Below the pieces are notes generated by a model, which saw nothing but the letters and a program-made list of their open reading frames with translations, made no database searches and was not told the DNA's origin. Of a stretch of DNA of 64,000 nucleotides, positions 58,131 through 64,000 are shown piece after piece. This stretch comes from Streptomyces anulatus. GTDB taxonomy: Bacteria; Actinomycetota; Actinomycetes; Streptomycetales; Streptomycetaceae. The first letter of the stretch is position 1, and the number at the start of each line of letters is the position of its first letter. The position numbers and the translations under genes are program-made. The stretch covers positions 62,001-126,000 of the forward strand of contig NZ_JOEZ01000024.1 in the NCBI RefSeq assembly GCF_000721175.1, written 5' to 3'.

Positions 58131-59234
58131 TCAGCCGAGCGGGTGCATCCAGCCGTGGGTGTCCTCGACGACACCGCGCTGGATGTCGAGAAGGCGCTCC
58201 CGCAGCTTCATGGTGACCTCGCCGGGCTCGCCCTCGCTCTGGGTCCACTCGCCGCCCTCGGACTTCACCAGGCCGACGGGAGTGATGACGGCGGCGGTGC
58301 CGCAGGCGAAGACCTCGACGAGGGTGCCCTTCGCGGTGTCGTCGCGCCACTGGTCGATGGAGACCCGGCCCTCCTCGGAGCCGTAACCGAGGTCGCGGGC
58401 GACCTTGAGGAGGGAGTCACGGGTGACGCCGGCGAGGAGGGAGCCGGTGAGGGCGGGCGTGATGATCTTCTTGGAGCCGTCCTCCTGGGCGTACACGAAG
58501 TAGAGGTTCATGCCGCCGAGCTCCTCGACCCACTTGTGCTCGACCGCGTCGAGGTAGGCGACCTGGGCGCAGCCGTGTGCGGCGGCCTCGGCCTGGGCGA
58601 GGAGGGAGGCTGCGTAGTTGCCGCCGGTCTTGGCGTCGCCCATGCCGCCCGGGACGGCGCGGACGCGGTTCTCCGAGAGCCAGATGGAGACCGGCTTCAC
58701 ACCGCCGGGGAAGTAAGCGCCGGCGGGCGAGGCGATGACCAGGAAGAGGTACTCGTTGGCCGGCTTCACGCCGAGGCCGACCTCGGTGGCGATCATGAAC
58801 GGGCGCAGGTAGAGGGACTCCTCGCCGCCGTGCGCCGGGACCCACGCCTTGTCCTGCTGCACCAGCGCGTCGCACGCCGCGATGAACGTCTCGACGGGCA
58901 GCTCGGGCATGGCGAGCCGGGCGGCCGAGCGCTGGAAGCGCCGGGCGTTGGCGTCGGGGCGGAAGGAGGCGACCGTGCCGTCGGGCTGGCGGTAGGCCTT
59001 GAGCCCCTCGAAGATCTCCTGCGCGTAGTGCAGGGTCATGTTGGCCGGGTCCAGCGACAGCGGGCCGTAGGGGACCAGTTCGGCGTCATGCCAGCCGCGG
59101 CCCCCGGTCCAGCGGATGGTCACCATGTGATCGGTGAAGTGCCGGCCGAATCCGGGGTTGGCCAGGATCGCCTCGCGCTCCGCGTCGGACAGCGGGTTCG
59201 AGGAGGGCTTGAGCTCGATCGTGGGCGTCGTCAT
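58131..59234 (-). CDS. ilvE: branched-chain amino acid aminotransferase
   Basis: A 367-residue fold-type IV PLP enzyme, last step of leucine, isoleucine and valine synthesis and first of their breakdown. The Schiff-base lysine is K202 in [16 protein letters not shown]. Other landmarks are [18 protein letters not shown] near 77, [31 protein letters not shown] and [17 protein letters not shown] 59234 ([17 protein letters not shown]) is preceded by GAAGGACACG. Lies between aguA and leuB; not directly coupled to either. Confidence 0.96.
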   Translation of the reverse strand: MTTPTIELKPSSNPLSDAEREAILANPGFGRHFTDHMVTIRWTGGRGWHDAELVPYGPLSLDPANMTLHYAQEIFEGLKAYRQPDGTVASFRPDANARRFQRSAARLAMPELPVETFIAACDALVQQDKAWVPAHGGEESLYLRPFMIATEVGLGVKPANEYLFLVIASPAGAYFPGGVKPVSIWLSENRVRAVPGGMGDAKTGGNYAASLLAQAEAAAHGCAQVAYLDAVEHKWVEELGGMNLYFVYAQEDGSKKIITPALTGSLLAGVTRDSLLKVARDLGYGSEEGRVSIDQWRDDTAKGTLVEVFACGTAAVITPVGLVKSEGGEWTQSEGEPGEVTMKLRERLLDIQRGVVEDTHGWMHPLG

Positions 59235-59438
59235 GAGTGCGTGTCCTTCACCGGTCTTGTGTGTGATGGACCGCGCTCACGCCCGTTCATGCCCGACGCT
59301 TTTCGGCCAGGTCCTAGGACGTCCGAGCTTTACCGCAAGCCACGGCCCCGCGTTCGATTATCCCTTGCGGGGGGCCGTGCACGAAATGGTGTGAATGCGG
59401 TCCAGGGGTCGATGGTGGCACCCGGGGGCCGCACAGGT

Positions 59439-59474
59439 GAAGCCGCCGGGCGCTTTCGCTGACCCGGCGGCTTC
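59439..59474 (-). terminator. terminator after leuB
   Basis: Perfect 12-bp arms GAAGCCGCCGGG (59439-59450) and CCCGGCGGCTTC (59463-59474), 16 bp past the leuB stop. A second hairpin (59341-59379) lies in the ilvE leader and overlaps a GATAAT sequence that could be its -10 element. Confidence 0.75.
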
Positions 59475-59490
59475 GAATGGAGTCGTCGGG

Positions 59491-60534
59491 TCAGCCCGCT
59501 ACGCGTACCGCGAGGGCGTCGCCGATCTCGTCGGTCGTCCGCGTGGCGTTCTCGTCGCGCTCCGCGAGATCGGCGGAGACGGCGTCCTCGATGCGCGCGG
59601 CCTCGGTCTCGTAGCCGAGGTGGCGCAGCAGGAGGGCGACGGAGAGGACCGTGGCGGTCGGGTCGGCCTTGCCCTGCCCCGCGATGTCGGGGGCGGAGCC
59701 GTGGACCGGCTCGAACATCGACGGGAACGCGCCCGTCGGGTTGATGTTGCCGGAGGCGGCCAGGCCGATACCGCCGGTCACGGCGGCGGCGAGGTCGGTG
59801 AGGATGTCGCCGAAGAGGTTGTCGGTGACGATGACGTCGAAGCGCTCCGGCTGGGTGACGAAGAAGATCGTCGCGGCGTCGACGTGCAGGTAGTCGGTGC
59901 TGACCTGCGGGTACTCGACGGCGACCCGGTCGAAGGTGTTCTTCCACAGGTGGCCGGCGTAGACGAGGACGTTGTTCTTGTGGACCAGCGTCAGCTTCTT
60001 GCGGGGGCGGGCCGCCGCGCGCTCGAAGGCGTCCCGGACCACGCGCTCGACGCCGTACGCCGTGTTGAGGCTGACCTCGGTGGCGACCTCGGCGGGGGTG
60101 CCGGTGCGCAGCGAGCCGCCGTTGCCGGTGTACGGGCCCTCGGTGCCCTCGCGGACGACGACGAAGTCGATGTCGGGGCGGCCGGCGAGCGGGGTCGCGG
60201 TGTTCGGGAAGAGCTTGGAGGGCCGCAGGTTGATGAAGTGGTCGAAGGCGAAACGCAGCTTCAGCAGCAGCCCGCGCTCCAGGACGCCGGACGGCACGGA
60301 CGGGTCGCCGATCGCGCCGAGGAGGATGGCGTCGTGGTTCTTGAGGGCTTCCAGCTCCGCGTCCGGGAGGGTGTCACCGGTGCGGTGCCAGCGCTGGGCG
60401 CCGAGGTCGTACTCCTTGGTCTCCAGCTTCACATCCTGCGGGAGGACAGCGTTGAGGACCTTGAGGCCCTGGGCCACGACTTCCTGGCCGATTCCGTCAC
60501 CGGGGATCACTGCGAGATCGATGCTGCGAGACAT
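59491..60534 (-). CDS. leuB: 3-isopropylmalate dehydrogenase
   Basis: A 347-residue NAD-dependent beta-decarboxylating dehydrogenase, third step of leucine synthesis. Signatures: [20 protein letters not shown] (7-26), the substrate-binding [15 protein letters not shown] region, [13 protein letters not shown] near 128, [20 protein letters not shown] with metal-ligand aspartates, and [20 protein letters not shown] near 277. ATG 60534. The length and gaps fit the actinobacterial (type 2) LeuB group. With leuCD, ilvE and cimA it makes the window rich in branched-chain amino acid genes. Confidence 0.97.
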   Translation of the reverse strand: MSRSIDLAVIPGDGIGQEVVAQGLKVLNAVLPQDVKLETKEYDLGAQRWHRTGDTLPDAELEALKNHDAILLGAIGDPSVPSGVLERGLLLKLRFAFDHFINLRPSKLFPNTATPLAGRPDIDFVVVREGTEGPYTGNGGSLRTGTPAEVATEVSLNTAYGVERVVRDAFERAAARPRKKLTLVHKNNVLVYAGHLWKNTFDRVAVEYPQVSTDYLHVDAATIFFVTQPERFDVIVTDNLFGDILTDLAAAVTGGIGLAASGNINPTGAFPSMFEPVHGSAPDIAGQGKADPTATVLSVALLLRHLGYETEAARIEDAVSADLAERDENATRTTDEIGDALAVRVAG

Positions 60535-60715
60535 GCCGGAAGCCTAACGGTGCGTCCCACCCCATGACATCCGACGTCCACCATGCGGACGGAACGCAGG
60601 GGCCGCGCTGGTGATCGGTGTACGGGCGGGCGGATACAGGTGCGAGGGGGGTGGGTGCGCGCGGGTGGCCGGGGGCGGATGGCGGGCCCCCGGCTCACGG
60701 GCGCGAACCCTCGGC

Positions 60716-60844
60716 TCAGTGGCCGGTCGAGCCGCCGTTGTCGCGGCGGTCGAGGGCGCGCTGGAGGGCGGCTGCGGCGTTGCGGCGCTCGGCCTCGGCC
60801 TGGCGGGAGGTGTGACGGACGCGGCGGACAGTGGTCTCGGCCAT
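60716..60844 (-). CDS. 42-residue basic protein of unknown function
   Basis: Small frame with a strong ribosome binding site (AAGGAG) ahead of ATG 60844. The peptide MAETTVRRVRHTSRQAEAER continues to a highly charged, helical middle rich in R, A and E and ends NGGSTGH. No signal peptide. Too short for a family call; codon use and start context argue for a real gene. Confidence 0.55.
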   Translation of the reverse strand: MAETTVRRVRHTSRQAEAERRNAAAALQRALDRRDNGGSTGH

Positions 60845-61197
60845 GATGGATCGACTCCTTGAGATCGCGTGGACGTCGGGGCCGGGAGGCGGGCCGGGGC
60901 CGGCGACCGGCGGGCGGTCGCGGTACCGGGCGAGCGGCACGGCATCGATCGGTCGGGATCGGATTTCGAGGTGCCGGAAGGGGCGGGGAGCGTACGCCGC
61001 AGGGGTTGCCTGCTTCGGGGCGTGCGCCCGCATCCGCCGGTCGCTCGATCGAGCGATTCGTTCGGCTCCCACCAAGTTAGGACAGTCGGGCCGTCCTGTC
61101 TCCACAGTTACTCGGACTTCCTACTATCTGAGACGGCTCATCGGATCGGACCAGGTCACAGCGGTGGAGGGAGTCCGTCCCCGAACGGCCCGCCGGC
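60845..61197. promoter_or_regulatory. 353-bp gap with a 16-bp perfect palindrome
   Basis: TCGCTCGATCGAGCGA at 61041-61056 is an uninterrupted palindrome about 200 bp upstream of the 42-residue ORF, in a region otherwise without a gene. It may be an operator. The interval also carries a locally AT-richer stretch at about 61100-61140. Confidence 0.4.
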
Positions 61198-61749
61198 TCA
61201 GAGCAGGTCGCCGTCCCGCCAGTCGAACTGGAGCGGGTGGCCGGGGGCGGGCAGGGGGCGTCCGGCCGCGGGGCGGATGTAGGTGGCGCCCTCCTCCTCG
61301 GGCAGCGGTACGGGACCCGAGGGGCCGAGGGCGGCGAGCCGGCCCGGCCACACCTGCCAGCCGCGCGCCGCGTACAGGGCCGCGCCGGCGTCGGAGGCGG
61401 ACAGGGCCCCGAAGTCGTACGCCGCGTCGACGACCTGTTCCAGCGCGGCCATCACGTGGTGGCCGAGACCTTCGCGGCGGCGGTCGGCGCGGACGGCGAC
61501 GGCTTCGACGTATCCGGCCCGGTAGGAACGGCCCGCGTGCAGGACCCGGCGCTGGACGACGCTGCCGTGGGCGATCAGGAGGCCGTCGGCGTCGTGTACC
61601 AGGGCGTGGACGCCGCCGAGGGAGTGCTCCCAGTCCTCGTCGGTGAAGTCGCCGTCGAAGGCGGTGTCGAGCAGATCGCGGATCCGGCGCCGTTCGGAGG
61701 CGGTGAGCGCGGAGGTGTGGGCGGTGTGCGGCGCGGGAGACCGGTCCAT
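61198..61749 (-). CDS. aminoglycoside 2'-N-acetyltransferase-like protein (AAC(2') family)
   Basis: A 183-residue GNAT-fold protein closely resembling the chromosomal AAC(2')-I enzymes of mycobacteria along its length: IRDLLDTAFDGDFTDEDWEH then LGGVHALVHD, AHGSVVQRRVLHAGRSYRAG, YVEAVAVRADRRREGLGHHV (acetyl-CoA loop), YDFGALSASDAGAALYAARG and FDWRDGDLL at the C-terminus. ATG 61749 was chosen over an upstream in-frame start. AAC(2') acetylates the 2'-amino group of aminoglycosides; the chromosomal enzymes may have other natural substrates. No aminoglycoside biosynthesis genes are in the window. Confidence 0.85.
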   Translation of the reverse strand: MDRSPAPHTAHTSALTASERRRIRDLLDTAFDGDFTDEDWEHSLGGVHALVHDADGLLIAHGSVVQRRVLHAGRSYRAGYVEAVAVRADRRREGLGHHVMAALEQVVDAAYDFGALSASDAGAALYAARGWQVWPGRLAALGPSGPVPLPEEEGATYIRPAAGRPLPAPGHPLQFDWRDGDLL

Positions 61750-61856
61750 GGCACCAGCCTGCCAGGCCGCTTCCCCCGCCCGCACGCGAATAGCGGCCCC
61801 CCGCCCGTGCGCGAAGGCCCCTCCCCCGCCGTTGAACAGCGCCTCCGCACGCGAAG

Positions 61857-61894
61857 GCCCGCCCGGACCGGGGGGCGCGGTGGTCCGGGCGGGC
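61857..61894 (-). terminator. terminator after the S1 protease gene
   Basis: Perfect 13-bp arms GCCCGCCCGGACC (61857-61869) and GGTCCGGGCGGGC (61882-61894), 35 bp beyond the protease stop. Confidence 0.75.
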
Positions 61895-61929
61895 GTCGGG
61901 CTCGCAGGGATCCCGTGGGTGCCTACGGG

Positions 61930-62997
61930 TCAGTACACCGTCACGCCGTACGCCGAGAGCGCCTCGGTCACCGGCTGGTGGATGGCCGAGCCCGCGGTGC
62001 CCGAGCAGCCGGAGCTGCCGGAGTGGATGCCGAGGGCGACGGATCCGGCGAAGTGGGCGCCGCCGCTGTCTCCGCCGGCCGAGCAGGCGGTGGTGCGGAC
62101 CATGTTGTACACGGGCCCGTCGCCGTAGTTGACGGTGACGTTGACGGCGGTGACGGTGCCGCTGGTCACCTTGGTGGTGGAGCCGCTCTTCTGGATCGCC
62201 TGCCCGACGACGGCGTTGGCGGCGGAGGTGATGTCCCGGGTGGAACCGTTGTAGAGGTTGACCGTTCCGGCGGGCGAGGAGCCGTCGGTGTAGCGGACGA
62301 TGCCGTAGTCGTTGGTCGGGAAGCTGGTGCCCTCCCGGACGCCGATGACCGAACCACCGCTGCTGGCGGACCAGTTGGCGGAGATGTTGGTGCAGTGTCC
62401 GGCGGTCACGAAGTAACGCGCCCCGCCCTTGGTGACGTTGAAGGCCGCCGAGCAGCGGCTGCCGCCGCCGTAGATCGCCCCGCCGCCCAGCACCTCCCGG
62501 TGGAAGACGCCGGGGACGCGCTTGATGTCGACCGCGCCGTCGAGCCGTTCGGCGACGGCTTCGAGGCGGGCCATGTCCCGTGCGGAGACGGAGGAGTCGG
62601 CCTCGACGGCGACCCGGTTGGTGCGCGGGTCGACGCCCCAGGAGGTGCCGGTGATCTTCGCCTCGGCCTCCAGGGTCCGCATCGCGGCGTCGAGTCGGGC
62701 GGCGCTGCGGGTCACCCGGCGTACGGTGGCGCCGGCGGCGCGGGCCTGCTCCTCGGCCCGGTCGGTGGTGACGGTGACGACCAGCTTCCCGGTCTTCGCG
62801 TCGAGGTAGGTGCCGGCGGTGGCCGCGCCGAGCTGTCGTTCGACGGTGGCGTCGAGCGCGTACGCGGACGGGGCGGGGATCGCCGAGGGGGCGGCGGCCG
62901 GGGCGTCGGCGGCGGTCGAGGGGGCGGCTCCGAGGCCGAGGGCGCCGGCGACGAGCAGCAGGGAAACGCCCAGGCGCGCACGGGAGTTACGTCTCAT
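61930..62997 (-). CDS. streptogrisin-like secreted serine protease (S1E family)
   Basis: A 355-residue preproprotein: signal peptide (1-30), an alpha-lytic-type pro-region (about 45-170) that assists folding, and a mature trypsin-fold protease starting near GGGAIYGGGSRC. The catalytic triad is H201 in VTAGHCTN, D230 in PTNDYGIVRY and S311 in GGDSGGAHF. Cysteines at 182/202 and in TTAC and SSGC form the expected disulfides. Close to the SGPC/SGPD types. ATG 62997 is preceded by GAAGGAGCT. Extracellular protein degradation is the expected role. Confidence 0.95.
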   Translation of the reverse strand: MRRNSRARLGVSLLLVAGALGLGAAPSTAADAPAAAPSAIPAPSAYALDATVERQLGAATAGTYLDAKTGKLVVTVTTDRAEEQARAAGATVRRVTRSAARLDAAMRTLEAEAKITGTSWGVDPRTNRVAVEADSSVSARDMARLEAVAERLDGAVDIKRVPGVFHREVLGGGAIYGGGSRCSAAFNVTKGGARYFVTAGHCTNISANWSASSGGSVIGVREGTSFPTNDYGIVRYTDGSSPAGTVNLYNGSTRDITSAANAVVGQAIQKSGSTTKVTSGTVTAVNVTVNYGDGPVYNMVRTTACSAGGDSGGAHFAGSVALGIHSGSSGCSGTAGSAIHQPVTEALSAYGVTVY

Positions 62998-63225
62998 GGG
63001 GGGGGAGCTCCTTCTGGGGTGACGTGTGGGGACGTACCGAGAAGGAATTTGACATGCACATTACCTATCCCACAAGACCGCGTGGCCCGGTGACCGGCTG
63101 GGCGGACGGGCGGTGACCCGCTGGGCGGTCGGACCGCACCGGTCACCGGACGCTGACCGGGTCCGGCTCCCCGCCTGTCCGAAGTGCCGCTTCCCCCGGA
63201 CGCCCCCGCCGCGCACACTGCGGCC

Positions 63226-63939
63226 ATGTCCGACACGACGCCCTCACCCGCGCGGCAGTGGTCGCCCACCCATGGCGCCCCGTACCGCCCCACGCCCTAC
63301 CGCCCCGAGCGGATCGCCCCCGAGGAGTCCCTCGCCCGCGCCGCCCGGCTGCGGGAGCGCATGGACGAGCGCAGGACCGTCCGCGCCTTCTCCCCCGACC
63401 CGGTCCCCGGGCAGGTGCTGCACGACGCCATCGCGTGCGCGGCCACCGCCCCTTCCGGCGCGCATCAGCAGCCGTGGACCTTCGCCCTGGTCAAGGACCC
63501 CGAGGTCCGCCGCCGGATCCGGGAGGCCGCCGAGCACGAGGAGGAGGTGAGCTACGACGGGCGGCTCGGCGAGGAGTGGCTGGCCGCGCTGCGACCGCTG
63601 GGCACGGACGCGGTGAAGGCCCATATGACGGACGCGCCCGCCCTGATCGTGGTGTTCCAGCAGCGCTACTGGCTGGGCGAGGACGGCACGAAGCGCAAGC
63701 ACTACTACGTGGACGAGTCGGTCGGGATCGCGGTGGGCATGCTGCTCACCGCCCTGCATCTGTCCGGTCTCGCCGCGCTGATCCACACCCCGAGCCCGAT
63801 GCGCTTCCTCGGCGAGGTCCTGAACCGGCCCGAGAACGAGAAGGCGTTCGCCGTGATCCCCGTCGGCTATCCCGCCGACGACTGCGTGGTCCCCGACCTG
63901 GTGCGCAAGTCGCCGTCCCAGGTGCTCGTGGAGATCTGA
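63226..63939 (+). CDS. nitroreductase-family FMN oxidoreductase
   Basis: A 237-residue flavin reductase of the nitroreductase/iodotyrosine-deiodinase-like group. The FMN-binding signature RMDERRTVRAFSPDPVP is near 45-61, followed by ACAATAPSGAHQQPWTFALV and, at the C-terminus, GMLLTALHLSGLAALIHTPS and VIPVGYPADDCVVPDL, typical of this family. ATG 63226 chosen (MSDTTPSPARQW); the frame opens slightly earlier. Divergent from the protease gene. The natural substrate is unknown. Confidence 0.92.
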   Translation: MSDTTPSPARQWSPTHGAPYRPTPYRPERIAPEESLARAARLRERMDERRTVRAFSPDPVPGQVLHDAIACAATAPSGAHQQPWTFALVKDPEVRRRIREAAEHEEEVSYDGRLGEEWLAALRPLGTDAVKAHMTDAPALIVVFQQRYWLGEDGTKRKHYYVDESVGIAVGMLLTALHLSGLAALIHTPSPMRFLGEVLNRPENEKAFAVIPVGYPADDCVVPDLVRKSPSQVLVEI

Positions 63940-64000
63940 GGGGCCCGCCGACGACCCCGTACGAAGTGGCGTATGGAAACCGCCCCCCGGCCGGCAGGGG

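Overview
The window reads as chromosomal DNA of a Streptomyces (or a close actinomycete). GC is very high, third codon positions are almost always G or C, and GTG starts are common. The gene content is typical of the genus: a lysine-tailed HU protein, two conservons (cvnABCD), a two-subunit acyl-CoA carboxylase, leuCD beside an IclR regulator, and a streptogrisin-like protease. From memory of the S. coelicolor map, the order hupS, small ORF, leuD, leuC, ndgR, tRNAs, HAD, gltX, FAH hydrolase, cvn1, cvn2, accE, accB matches a core block there (about SCO5556 down to SCO5535). The block cimA/leuA2, agmatine deiminase, ilvE, leuB matches the continuation.

Left core block (1-21.3 kb): a partial hupS, leuCD and their likely regulator ndgR, a cluster of five tRNAs (three Glu-CTC, two Gln-CTG), a HAD hydrolase, gltX overlapping an FAH-family hydrolase, and a 60-residue unknown protein. 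Two conservons lie head to tail, followed by the convergent accE-accB pair. Both cvnD genes stop matching their family at the same codon (127), directly after a 99-bp block that is identical between them. This is either an assembly artefact or an unusual recombination.

Middle accessory block (21.5-54 kb): genes I do not expect between accB and cimA in the S. coelicolor order. It carries a GH101 endo-alpha-N-acetylgalactosaminidase divergent from a Tat-exported GH64 beta-1,3-glucanase. Next come small secreted or membrane proteins, YceI, two decayed genes (a siderophore-binding protein fragment and a frameshifted anti-sigma-type ATPase), stress genes (catalase, GlsB-like, VOC, GNAT, NUDIX, DHFR-like, thioredoxin-reductase-like), a YdcF-like protein, an HExxH metallopeptidase and a TPM-domain protein. 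The largest unit is a minus-strand operon from 53.9 down to 42.2 kb: LacI regulator, family-5 lipoprotein binding protein, an Opp/Dpp-type ABC transporter, a cytoplasmic GH1 and a secreted GH3. It has a 26-bp perfect palindrome upstream and a strong terminator at its end. CebR-like 14-mers sit at the GH3 start and in the GH64 promoter region. Together these suggest regulated use of beta-glucan oligosaccharides.

Right core block (54.2-64 kb): citramalate synthase with a possible isoleucine attenuator, a TetR-type regulator coupled to agmatine deiminase with an excellent palindromic operator, ilvE, leuB, a 42-residue unknown protein, an AAC(2')-type acetyltransferase, a streptogrisin-like protease and a nitroreductase. 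With leuCD and ndgR on the left, the window holds much of the branched-chain amino acid pathway. I saw no transposase, prophage, CRISPR array or rRNA.
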